The notes below the pieces were generated by a model. That model made no database searches, was not told the origin of the DNA, and saw only the letters and a program-made list of their open reading frames with translations. A program made the translations under genes and the position numbers. Positions 54,706 to 62,975 of a stretch of 64,000 nt of DNA are shown in pieces. The DNA is from Pyrinomonadaceae bacterium (GTDB taxonomy: Bacteria > Acidobacteriota > Blastocatellia > Pyrinomonadales > Pyrinomonadaceae): contig JAIBCA010000047.1 in NCBI GenBank assembly GCA_019694345.1, forward strand, positions 1-64,000. The letters are read 5' to 3'. Position 1 is the first letter of the stretch; each line of letters starts with the position of its first letter.

Positions 54706-56334
54706 ATGAAATACCGCCCAAACCTCTTACTTGCGATCAGTTTGTTGAGTGCCCTCACGTTGTTCACTTTCGCGCCTCTGAGCGGGATAGGACAGACCGG
54801 CGGACGCCCGCGGGCAATTGCCGGCCCGACCGTCGCATCGCCGACGCCTACGCCTGCCGCGACTCCGGCCGCGGCGCAGACCATCGACTTGCTTCAGACA
54901 AAGGTTAGGCAGCGGCTTTTCGCCCCGGAGGTCCGACGCGGGCGCGTCGGCGTAAAGATCGTTTCACTCAATACCGGGAAGGTGGTATTCGAAAGCGACT
55001 CGGAGAAGTACTTTATGCCCGCGTCAAATATGAAGAACTTCACCGTCGCTGCGGCGATAGAAAAGCTGTCGCCGGATTTTCGATTTGTTACTACCATCAA
55101 GGCTCCGACGGCTCCCGATGCTGCCGGCACTGTCAAAGGTAATCTTACCGTGGTTGGCGGCGGCGATATTTCTATCTCGACCACCTTTGACCCAGCATTT
55201 CCGCAGGTCATTAACCATTACTGGGGCGTTGATCGGATCGTCGCGGCTATCGCAGCTGCCGGCGTCAAACGCATCGAGGGCGACCTGGTTGCTGACGAAA
55301 GCTATTTTCGTGGTTACTCATTGCCCGCGACGTGGGAATGGGACGATCTGCAGTCATATTATGGAGCCGGAATTTCCGCCCTTCCGTTCAACGATAACGC
55401 AGTTGACCTTAGTGTCATCCCGGGCTCTGCAGGCAATCAATGTATCGTTCGAATTTCGCCGGTGAATGCTCTGATACGAATTGTCAACAAATGCACAACT
55501 TCGGCAAAAGGCTCGAAGCGGTCGGTCGCCGTCTTCAAGCACCTCGACGAAAATGTGATCGATGTCTCGGGCACCATCGCCGCAGGTGACAATGAATATG
55601 TCGAGTCGGTCGCGATCACGCGTCCTGCCGAGCTGCTTATCACTTTGCTCAAACAACGTTTAGAGTCAAAGGGCATTGTTATCACGGGCAACGCAAGACT
55701 TGGGGACAACGCACTCCAAACGATATGCCCGACATGTCCTCCGCCGACATCTGTCGTTGTTTCGAAGATCGAATCGCCGCCGTTGAGCGCGATCGCCGCC
55801 AAGACGATGAAGCCCAGTCAGAACATGTACACTGAAACGTTACTGTGGACGCTTGGCGAGCAGATCGGACGAAAGTCTGGACAGAGCGGCGACAGCTCGG
55901 CTCTGGGACTATCAGTGGTCCGGGCTTTCCTTAAGGACGCTGGGATCGCCCCTGACTCGGTGGTCCAATACGACGGTAGCGGGCTTTCCCGGCACGATCT
56001 GATAACGCCTTCGGCAGTTACGGCACTCTACACTTACATGGCCAAGCAGAGCCGTTTTTCACAGGTTTGGCGAGATAGTTTGACTATCGGCGGAGTGGAC
56101 GGCACATTGAGAAACAGATTTAAGGGCACAGCTGCCAGCGGCAATATCCGTGGTAAGACCGGCACGATCGACCAGGTTTCCGCCTTGTCGGGTTATCTCA
56201 CAACCGCGGGCGGCGAACAGATCGTGATCTCGATCTTGGTGAATGGCGTACCCGAGCTACGCAATCGGCTGTCGCTTATCGATGGAATTGTCGTCGACCT
56301 TGCGAATTTTGACGGTAAGATCGACCAGAATTAG
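54706..56334 (+). CDS. dacB: D-alanyl-D-alanine carboxypeptidase/endopeptidase (PBP4 type)
   Basis: A 542-residue penicillin-binding protein of the S13 family that trims or opens peptidoglycan cross-links. A signal peptide (about 8-29) is followed by a Pro/Ala/Thr linker. The active-site motifs are SNMK (Ser107, Lys110), SGLS (YDGSGLSRHD, near 424) in place of SxN, and KTGT (GKTGTIDQVSALSGY, near 487). The large insert between the first two motifs is as in S13 enzymes. It is followed by a strong terminator and is divergent from the peroxidase gene. Confidence 0.93.
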   Translation: MKYRPNLLLAISLLSALTLFTFAPLSGIGQTGGRPRAIAGPTVASPTPTPAATPAAAQTIDLLQTKVRQRLFAPEVRRGRVGVKIVSLNTGKVVFESDSEKYFMPASNMKNFTVAAAIEKLSPDFRFVTTIKAPTAPDAAGTVKGNLTVVGGGDISISTTFDPAFPQVINHYWGVDRIVAAIAAAGVKRIEGDLVADESYFRGYSLPATWEWDDLQSYYGAGISALPFNDNAVDLSVIPGSAGNQCIVRISPVNALIRIVNKCTTSAKGSKRSVAVFKHLDENVIDVSGTIAAGDNEYVESVAITRPAELLITLLKQRLESKGIVITGNARLGDNALQTICPTCPPPTSVVVSKIESPPLSAIAAKTMKPSQNMYTETLLWTLGEQIGRKSGQSGDSSALGLSVVRAFLKDAGIAPDSVVQYDGSGLSRHDLITPSAVTALYTYMAKQSRFSQVWRDSLTIGGVDGTLRNRFKGTAASGNIRGKTGTIDQVSALSGYLTTAGGEQIVISILVNGVPELRNRLSLIDGIVVDLANFDGKIDQN

Positions 56335-56353
56335 CGGCGTCAATTGAACGCAA

Positions 56354-56396
56354 AAAGGGAAAAGCCCGGATCGAAGGCCCGCGGGCTTTTCCCTTT
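56354..56396. terminator. strong bidirectional terminator between dacB and the RRM gene
   Basis: A perfect 15-bp inverted repeat (AAAGGGAAAAGCCCG at 56354-56368, CGGGCTTTTCCCTTT at 56382-56396) with a 13-nt loop. Both arms end in A/T-rich tracts, so it can work for the two convergent genes. Confidence 0.85.
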
Positions 56397-56416
56397 CTTA
56401 GCAGATCTGAAAAGAA

Positions 56417-56764
56417 CTACCAGCGATCGTCGCCGCCGTAATCACCGCGGCTTCCACCGCGATTACCCCCGCCGTAACCGCCGCCGCGGCCGCCGCGATG
56501 CCCCCCGCCGCGATCCTCGCGAGGACGGGCCTCATTTACAACGATATTCCGACCATCGTAGTCCTGCCCGTTGAATTGCGCGATCGCGGCCGTTGCAGCG
56601 TCATCTGACGCCATTTCGACAAAGCCGAAACCGCGTGATCGGCCGGTTTCGCGATCATATACCACATTGGCCGACTCGACCGGTCCGGCGGCTCCAAAAT
56701 ACTCCTGCAGATCTTCGCTGGATACGCGAAACGATAAATTTCCGACGTAAAGTTTAGTTCCCAT
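56417..56764 (-). CDS. RRM-type RNA-binding protein with glycine-rich tail
   Basis: A 115-residue protein with one RNA recognition motif (residues 3-80), RNP2 as LYVGNL and RNP1 as RGFGFVEM, followed by a glycine/arginine/aspartate-rich C-terminal tail. Such proteins in cyanobacteria and other phyla are often cold-induced RNA chaperones. Length and architecture are normal. The 254-bp gap upstream contains no gene I can support. Confidence 0.92.
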   Translation of the reverse strand: MGTKLYVGNLSFRVSSEDLQEYFGAAGPVESANVVYDRETGRSRGFGFVEMASDDAATAAIAQFNGQDYDGRNIVVNEARPREDRGGGHRGGRGGGYGGGNRGGSRGDYGGDDRW

Positions 56765-57018
56765 TTCCTATTTTTTCCCAAGAAATATGCGAAGCAGCGG
56801 GCAGGCGTTTTGAGGAATACGAACTCGCGGATCCCATCAACATAGCGGCACGTCCTGCGCCGAAAAGGCAAATGCTTCAGTTCCAAATAACCTACTCCCT
56901 TGACCGAACCGATGAGCACCGCACAATCTAGCCGGACGGACGTATCAAATCGTGATAGCAACGAGAGCAAAATCAATTGGAATTATGCGCGTTTTCCAAC
57001 CATTAGGCAAGAAAAATC

Positions 57019-58425
57019 TTAATTCCGAAGAGCAGTGAGCATCTTGTCATGTATGCCTCCAAAACCGCCGTTGGACATTATCGCGACCACATCACCGCTC
57101 CTTAATTCCGGTGCCAGATGCTTGACTATCGCATCCGCATCGGCAAGTGTCAAAGCCGGTTTACCGGCGGCGTTGATACCGTCGATCAGGCGGCCGACAT
57201 CGAGCACGTCCCCATAGGTCTTGGCATCTTCAGGATTGAAGACGCCTGCGATTATCACCTTGTCGGCATGACGAAATGCCTCTCGATATTTGTCTTCGAA
57301 GACGGACAAACGCGACGATCTCGAGCGCGGCTCGAAGACCGCGATCAGACGATTGTCCGCATACCTTTGCCGCAACGCCTTTAGCGTTTCATCGACAGCG
57401 GTCGGGTGATGAGCAAAATCATCGATGACAGTCACTCCCGCCTCGACTCCACGTATTTCCATTCGTCGTTTGACCGATCGAAACGTATCGAATGCCTTTT
57501 GGATCAGTTCCCTTGAGATGCCCCAAGCATCTGCGGCGATTATCACCGCCAGGCAATTTCGTACATTGAATTCGCCGATCATCCCGGTCGAGAATTCAGC
57601 CCATTTCGTGTTTTCGCAGAATACGCTGAACCGCGTCCCGTCGGCGCCGAAATTCAGATCGCGGGCCTGCCATTTCGCCCCGTCCGACAAACCGTATGTT
57701 TCGACCGTGGTAAAGAGTCTTCCGGACATCGAGTTGAGCACCTCGACCACCGCCGGAGAATCTATTCCGCAGATCAAACGTCCATTGCCCGGGACTAAAT
57801 TCATCAATCGCGAAAATTGCCATTTGATCGCGTCCAGATCCTTGTAAATATCAGCATGATCGAATTCAATATTCCCGACAATGGCTATCTCGGGTAGATA
57901 GGACATGAATTTCGGTTTCTTATCAAAAAATGCCGTGTCATATTCATCGCCTTCGATCACGAAATGATCGCTCCTCGTCACCCTGAAACTCTGTCCGAAA
58001 TTCTGCACGACACCGCCCACAAGAAATGTCGGGTCGAGTCCGCCGACCTCGCAGACCCATGCAGCCAAACTGGTCGTTGTGGTCTTGCCGTGGGTCCCGG
58101 CAACTACCAGTGAACGACGGCCGCGTATGAACTCCTCGCGGACGACCTCAGCTTGCGAACGATAGAGCAACTTTCGGTTCATCACCTCCTCGAGTTCGGG
58201 GTTGCCCCGCATTATCGTATTGCCGACAACGGTGATATCTCGCGGCAGATCAGTATTTTCGGCCTTGTAGCCATTCATTAGTTCTATGCCGAGCGATTCA
58301 AGCTGGGTCGACATCGGCGGGTATACATTCTGGTCCGAGCCCGTAACCCGATGCCCTGCCGACTGCAGCATTCCCGCCAGGCTGGCCATCGCCGTCCCAC
58401 ATATTCCGATCAAATGATAGTGCAT
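57019..58425 (-). CDS. mpl: UDP-N-acetylmuramate:L-alanyl-gamma-D-glutamyl-meso-diaminopimelate ligase
   Basis: Mpl reuses murein tripeptide by ligating it to UDP-MurNAc, an ATP-dependent murein-recycling step. The 468-residue protein has the Mur-ligase P-loop GTHGKTTTTS (110-119), an N-terminal GICGTAMASLAGMLQSAGHRVTGSD, and C-terminal FAHHPTAVDETLKALR, features that distinguish Mpl from MurC. It matches the DAP supply from the lysine operon and the peptidoglycan enzyme dacB nearby. The gene is divergent from an exported protein of unknown function. Confidence 0.92.
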   Translation of the reverse strand: MHYHLIGICGTAMASLAGMLQSAGHRVTGSDQNVYPPMSTQLESLGIELMNGYKAENTDLPRDITVVGNTIMRGNPELEEVMNRKLLYRSQAEVVREEFIRGRRSLVVAGTHGKTTTTSLAAWVCEVGGLDPTFLVGGVVQNFGQSFRVTRSDHFVIEGDEYDTAFFDKKPKFMSYLPEIAIVGNIEFDHADIYKDLDAIKWQFSRLMNLVPGNGRLICGIDSPAVVEVLNSMSGRLFTTVETYGLSDGAKWQARDLNFGADGTRFSVFCENTKWAEFSTGMIGEFNVRNCLAVIIAADAWGISRELIQKAFDTFRSVKRRMEIRGVEAGVTVIDDFAHHPTAVDETLKALRQRYADNRLIAVFEPRSRSSRLSVFEDKYREAFRHADKVIIAGVFNPEDAKTYGDVLDVGRLIDGINAAGKPALTLADADAIVKHLAPELRSGDVVAIMSNGGFGGIHDKMLTALRN

Positions 58426-58511
58426 AATTGACGTTTGCCATTCAGCAATGGCATATTCATTCTCGTTACGACAGTAACCAAAGTCAAAATCGACCGACAG
58501 AACGGATAATA

Positions 58512-58976
58512 ATGAAAAGTAAAACTCTTATATTCACGACCGCGTTTGCGGCTGTCCTAGCGTTTGCCGGCCTTACGTCGGCTCAGATAAAATGCACCGA
58601 GACGGGTACCATCAGGAGCGTTTCAAAAGCCTCATCGGGCAATTTTGAGACCGTCACTTTTGATGTAATGATCAAAGATCCCGACTTCAAGGTGTCAAAG
58701 GCCCGACCGCCATTCAGCCAATATGGCTCGGAAAACCGTTTGCGGATCCGGGGAAACTACTTCCAAAGCATCGTTTTCCGCGGCATCAACTGGGAATGTA
58801 AGATCGCGGAGGCATTGTCCGCCAAAACCTCAAATATCAAGGCCGTAAAAAATATCGAGCAGTTTGAAGGTCAGGTCGAATACATAATCGGATACGATAA
58901 ACGCGGTAGCTATGTTGGTCGATCGGTCGTACGAACCCGTAAAGGAAGCAGAGTGACCCTCAAATTTAGAAAATAA
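58512..58976 (+). CDS. exported hypothetical protein (154 aa)
   Basis: A 154-residue protein with a signal peptide (TLIFTTAFAAVLAFAGLTSAQ), after which a mostly beta body (ETVTFDVMIKDPDFKVSKARPP ... KGSRVTLKFRK) is compatible with an AMIN-like fold; the call is tentative. A pair of cysteines (CTETG near the N-terminus and NWECKIAE) may form a disulfide. ATG at 58512 is preferred over 58428 because the signal peptide starts there. Function unknown. Confidence 0.7.
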   Translation: MKSKTLIFTTAFAAVLAFAGLTSAQIKCTETGTIRSVSKASSGNFETVTFDVMIKDPDFKVSKARPPFSQYGSENRLRIRGNYFQSIVFRGINWECKIAEALSAKTSNIKAVKNIEQFEGQVEYIIGYDKRGSYVGRSVVRTRKGSRVTLKFRK

Positions 58977-58996
58977 GGACGTTCTAGGCAAATTTG

Positions 58997-59034
58997 TGGC
59001 CGCCGGTGGGAAGTTCTTTCCGCAACGGCGGCCA
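58997..59034. terminator. inverted repeat between convergent genes
   Basis: A perfect 9-bp inverted repeat TGGCCGCCG (58997-59005) / CGGCGGCCA (59026-59034) with a 20-nt loop lies in the convergent gap between the exported protein and the S46 peptidase. There is no T run on either side, so it is a hairpin of uncertain terminator activity. Confidence 0.5.
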
Positions 59035-59040
59035 TGGTAT

Positions 59041-59083
59041 TGCCCGTCAACTCACGGTCAAAAGACTATTTGCCCGTCAACTC
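59041..59083. repeat. 13-bp direct repeat at the 3' end of the S46 peptidase gene
   Basis: TGCCCGTCAACTC occurs at 59041-59053 and again at 59071-59083, 30 bp apart. The second copy encodes the last codons of the peptidase; the first lies just past its stop codon. It looks like a small tandem duplication. Confidence 0.75.
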
Positions 59084-61135
59084 CTTGACCAGCGGGGCCG
59101 CATCATAGACCTTTCGCAAGGCCTCGAGAATGCCGGCAGTATGAACGCCGACGGCCCGCGAGCCCTCGTCTTCCTCGATATACCAGTACCGATTCGAGAG
59201 TTTTTGATTATTACTGTCGAAATTCAGTCCGACGATCTCGCCCGCGCGGTTGATCACTGGCGAGCCGCTATTACCGCCGATGGTGTCGGCCGAATAAACG
59301 AAATTAAGCGGCGTCGACAGATCGATCCGATCCTTGCGTGCTTTGAGGCTCGGGGCAAGGTCGAACGGCGCCTTTTCTCCAAAACTGAAAGCCCGGTCAA
59401 AAAGGCCGTAAAAGGTCGTCTTGTAGGGGACGAGTGTCGTATCTTCGTCATAGCCGAGGACCTTTCCGAACTCGATCCTGAGTTGTGAATTCGCGTCCGG
59501 CGGCATTGTCTTGCCGTAAACAGCAAATCTGGCCTGGGCGATCTTGGTCCCGTTCGCCGTCTCAACATTCAAGATCGTCTTCTCGTTCCAATCGCGAAGT
59601 TCGCGGATGATCGGCTCGACCCGTTTGGCCAGCGTCACCATGGGGTCCGTCGAGGCAGCAACGGCTGACGCCCCGCCGTCAAATAATGCACGCCTTGCCG
59701 CCGGATCGACCAATTTGGTCTCACGGACCGCACGCTTGACCACCTCGGCCGGCTCGGCATCGCCGATCGCGGCCTTGATGAACGGGTCATTCGGCCCCAG
59801 CGTCTTGACCGCTTCCTGCATCCAGAAGAGCAGTGCTGCCTCTTCCATGTCCAGGTAGATCGGGGCGGGCGACGCAAGTGACGACTTGATGCCTTCGAGA
59901 CGAGTGTCGCGAAATTCCGGATATCTGGAATCGTTCGGTTTGGCGACCTCGATCGAATAGGTTACGATCTGCTGCGCGATCGACGCTAACCGCGACGACG
60001 AGAGGCTTGAGAAAGCCAGTCGGTTTGCCATAGGCGGCAGTTTTGAATACGCGTCGCCGATATTCTTCCAGGCGGGTGCAAATTGCTTATCAAGTTCTGG
60101 CTTCCCTGCGAGTTTGTCGCGAAGATCCTTTTCCTCGGCAACTTTGCGTGCAAAATTTCGGGGATTCAACAGGCCGTCCTGCTGGCCCTCAAGCCGTTTC
60201 AGCGAATTAGCAAAGCTTCGCATTCCGGGCCACGCCTGACGACGTTGCTCCTCGCCCAATTTCGAGTAATTTTCAAGGGCCTTTCGGCGAAGCTCCCAAA
60301 CCTTTTTTTGCAACGGATTGCCGATATCGCGCTGATAGGTTAGCTGCGAAACGGTCAGAAGCCGTGCGGTCGATCCCGGATAGCCGGAAACAAGGATAAA
60401 CTCGCCGTCGGCCGCCCCCTTTTCGGACCATTTGAAATAGTTTGGGGTCACTGCCGGTTTGTCGTTCTCGTACGCACGCAGAAATGTGAAATCGAGATCG
60501 TGACGCGGATAGACGAAGTTGTCGTAGTCGCCGCCGAAGAAAGCGGCTTGTTCCTCAGGGGCCATTACCAACCTTATGTCGCGATAAACCTTATTCTTGT
60601 AAAGCCAGTATTCGCCGCCGCTGTAGAACGAGACCACTTCGCATCGCAGGCCGCCCGACCCGGCAGTACAGTCTTTTTCGATCGTCGATATTTCGGCTGA
60701 ACGCTTTGCCGCCATCTCGGCGTCAGTCTTTCCTGCCTTTGCAGCGTTGTGGACACGATCCGTAACATTGTCAAATGAGACCAGCACCGAGGCACTCGCG
60801 TCCGGTATCTTGATCTCATCCGCTTGTGATCCCGCGTAAAAGCCGGTCTTAAGGAGGTCACGCTCCTTACTCGAAACTCGTTCGATATATCCGGCCGCAA
60901 CGTGATGGTTGGTGGCGATCAGCCCGTTTGGCGACACGAATCCGGCCGAGGCTCCGTTGACCTTTGGCGAGGCAAGCCGCACATTATCGAGCCACTCCTT
61001 CGAAGGTTCAAAATTATATCTATCCTTCCATTGCTTAAGAGGCGGATTGTCGAATGTCCACATCCCCTCGTCAGCAAGGACGGTGAAGTTGAGTACAAAA
61101 CAGATCAGTAGCAGGGCGGAAATGGTACGTTTCAT
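59066..61135 (-). CDS. S46 family dipeptidyl peptidase (DPP7/DPP11-like)
   Basis: A 689-residue exported serine peptidase that removes dipeptides from peptide N-termini. A signal peptide (about 1-21) is followed by the chymotrypsin-fold halves with the S46 helical insert. The catalytic histidine is in ATNHHVAAGYI (about residue 78) and the serine in GGNSGSPVIN (near 640). Family members usually read NHHCGY; this one reads NHHVAAGY. DPP7 versus DPP11 specificity cannot be told. The gene is the third of a tight unit (5-nt gaps) with an exported protein and an aminotransferase, suggesting use of peptides as nutrients. Confidence 0.9.
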   Translation of the reverse strand: MKRTISALLLICFVLNFTVLADEGMWTFDNPPLKQWKDRYNFEPSKEWLDNVRLASPKVNGASAGFVSPNGLIATNHHVAAGYIERVSSKERDLLKTGFYAGSQADEIKIPDASASVLVSFDNVTDRVHNAAKAGKTDAEMAAKRSAEISTIEKDCTAGSGGLRCEVVSFYSGGEYWLYKNKVYRDIRLVMAPEEQAAFFGGDYDNFVYPRHDLDFTFLRAYENDKPAVTPNYFKWSEKGAADGEFILVSGYPGSTARLLTVSQLTYQRDIGNPLQKKVWELRRKALENYSKLGEEQRRQAWPGMRSFANSLKRLEGQQDGLLNPRNFARKVAEEKDLRDKLAGKPELDKQFAPAWKNIGDAYSKLPPMANRLAFSSLSSSRLASIAQQIVTYSIEVAKPNDSRYPEFRDTRLEGIKSSLASPAPIYLDMEEAALLFWMQEAVKTLGPNDPFIKAAIGDAEPAEVVKRAVRETKLVDPAARRALFDGGASAVAASTDPMVTLAKRVEPIIRELRDWNEKTILNVETANGTKIAQARFAVYGKTMPPDANSQLRIEFGKVLGYDEDTTLVPYKTTFYGLFDRAFSFGEKAPFDLAPSLKARKDRIDLSTPLNFVYSADTIGGNSGSPVINRAGEIVGLNFDSNNQKLSNRYWYIEEDEGSRAVGVHTAGILEALRKVYDAAPLVKELTGK

Positions 61136-61140
61136 AATAT

Positions 61141-61740
61141 TTACCTGATGCCGGCGAACTTTGCGAACGGCAATTCTTTCGTTTTCTTGTATTTATCAAA
61201 GCCGAGATATCCGTTGGTCTCGGCCTTCATTTCGTCGGTCATTTGCTTCGGCTTCTTTGTCCTTAGATCGAAATATTTCACTGTCCGTCGGATCCGGCGT
61301 CCGGACTCGCTGAAGTAAATTGATTGCTTGATGATGTAGTCACCGTAAAAAGTTCGCAATTCCGAATCAACCTTTGCGAGCGAACCATTCAACCGAAAAT
61401 AATGATCCGTGTATCGGGCCCAGTCGCCTGACGGTGTAAAATAAGCGGCCTTCACTCCTACTATCTTGGATCCGATCTTCCAACAGAAGAACATCGTGTA
61501 GATCTCCGACGACTCACGAAACCTCTCGAGTGACCTGGTCGAGCCAAACTTTCGCCAATTTGGGTCGCCTGACTGATAGTCGGAAGTGTCGGCGAAGATA
61601 AGTTTCGACGGGGCTTTGGCGATCCGCTCGACCCTCCTTACATGGTCATCGATCGTTCGCACGGACGACTGAGCCGGCATCACGATCGATGCGGACAACA
61701 CCACCATGGTCAAACCAATAAATGTGAGCGATTTTCTCAC
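61141..61740 (-). CDS. exported hypothetical protein (199 aa), GTG start
   Basis: A 199-residue exported protein with a signal peptide (SLTFIGLTMVVLSASIVMPAQS). The body is basic and rich in aromatic residues, with no recognised family or catalytic motif. It starts with GTG at 61740, 5 nt after the aminotransferase stop, and ends 5 nt before the S46 peptidase gene, so all three are on one transcript. Confidence 0.78.
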   Translation of the reverse strand: MRKSLTFIGLTMVVLSASIVMPAQSSVRTIDDHVRRVERIAKAPSKLIFADTSDYQSGDPNWRKFGSTRSLERFRESSEIYTMFFCWKIGSKIVGVKAAYFTPSGDWARYTDHYFRLNGSLAKVDSELRTFYGDYIIKQSIYFSESGRRIRRTVKYFDLRTKKPKQMTDEMKAETNGYLGFDKYKKTKELPFAKFAGIR

Positions 61741-61745
61741 GTTCT

Positions 61746-62906
61746 CTAAGCCAGCACACGCTTGAGCTTTTCCATTGCGCCTTCAAGGACCGCATCTTCC
61801 CGGGCAATGCAAATGCGGACGTGAGCATCCCACATGTCGTTGTCGGCAAATGCACTACCGGGCGTCATTCCGACCCCGGCGTCACGCATCAGCATCTCGT
61901 TGAATGCGATCGCGTCGTCAAACTTTCGAGGTATACGGGCCCACAAATAGAAACATGACCCCGAATCGTAAATTTCAAACCCAAGACCCGTGAGTATCTC
62001 AGACGTGAAGCAGCGTTTGCCGTCAAACTTGTCGCGCAAGGCCGGATAGTATCCCTCGTCTGCCATTAACACCCGCGAAAGGGCCGACTGCAGTGGCGTC
62101 ACCGGGCAAACATATATGACATTTGCCGCAGCATTTATCGGAGCGATCAGATCGCCCTTTCCATAAGCATAGCCCAGACGCCAGCCCGAGATATTCCAGG
62201 ATTTCGAGAAGGAATTGACGGTGATCGTCCTTTCCCACATATCGGGCATTGTTGCGATCGGCGTATGCGGGTTCTCGCCGGTAACATAATGCTCGTAAAC
62301 CTCGTCAGAGACCACCAGGAGGTCCAACTCCTTGGCAACGTCTGCGATCGCTTCGAGTTCGGCCGGCGACATTACCTTTCCGCTAGGGTTTGCCGGTGTG
62401 CAAACGATGATCATCCTGAGGGGAAATGAGGTGCGGTCCTTCAGCTGTTTGCAGCGTGCCAAAAGCGCGTCTTTTTCAAAGGACAACGCTTCGTCGAGTT
62501 CGAAAGTCTCGGTCTTGGCTCCAAAGTCCTCTAAAATTCGCCGATGATACGGATAATACGGCTCAAAAACCAATGCCGAGTAACCGCGAAGGTAACTTTG
62601 GGCGACGCCGATCAAGGCACCGGTTCCGCCATTGGTTATCATTACCTCGAAAGGCCGGGCATCGACATCAACCTCGATGCCGTTGTATCGTGCGATCTTG
62701 GCGGCCACGGCCTTGCGAAGATCCGCGTTGCCCTCGCTGCCACCATAGTGATTCTGGCTGGCGGCGATTATCGACGCAGCTTCAGCCGCGAGTTGTGGGT
62801 CGATCGGCAGCTCGGATTGACCTTGTACCAAATTGCCGCTTGGCGGTACAAGTCGTGTGATCGCACGGATGTCCGGTTTCACTTTCATAAGCTTTGGTTC
62901 TGTCAT
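61746..62906 (-). CDS. class I PLP-dependent aminotransferase
   Basis: A 386-residue aminotransferase. Marks are TPANPSGK (about 165-172), SDEVYEHYV (about 195), and the PLP lysine in NSFSKSWNISGWRLGY near residue 228. The 'YGGSEGNADLR' opening is typical of the aspartate aminotransferase family. It is distinct from the aminotransferase at 2770. Co-transcription with an exported protein and an S46 peptidase suggests breakdown of amino acids from peptides. Substrate unknown. Confidence 0.9.
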   Translation of the reverse strand: MTEPKLMKVKPDIRAITRLVPPSGNLVQGQSELPIDPQLAAEAASIIAASQNHYGGSEGNADLRKAVAAKIARYNGIEVDVDARPFEVMITNGGTGALIGVAQSYLRGYSALVFEPYYPYHRRILEDFGAKTETFELDEALSFEKDALLARCKQLKDRTSFPLRMIIVCTPANPSGKVMSPAELEAIADVAKELDLLVVSDEVYEHYVTGENPHTPIATMPDMWERTITVNSFSKSWNISGWRLGYAYGKGDLIAPINAAANVIYVCPVTPLQSALSRVLMADEGYYPALRDKFDGKRCFTSEILTGLGFEIYDSGSCFYLWARIPRKFDDAIAFNEMLMRDAGVGMTPGSAFADNDMWDAHVRICIAREDAVLEGAMEKLKRVLA

Positions 62907-62975
62907 ACTCTATAAATTAGCAGTTTTTGCATTAAATCTCTAAGTTGACCAGTTCAGTTATCAGCTTTGCATTAA

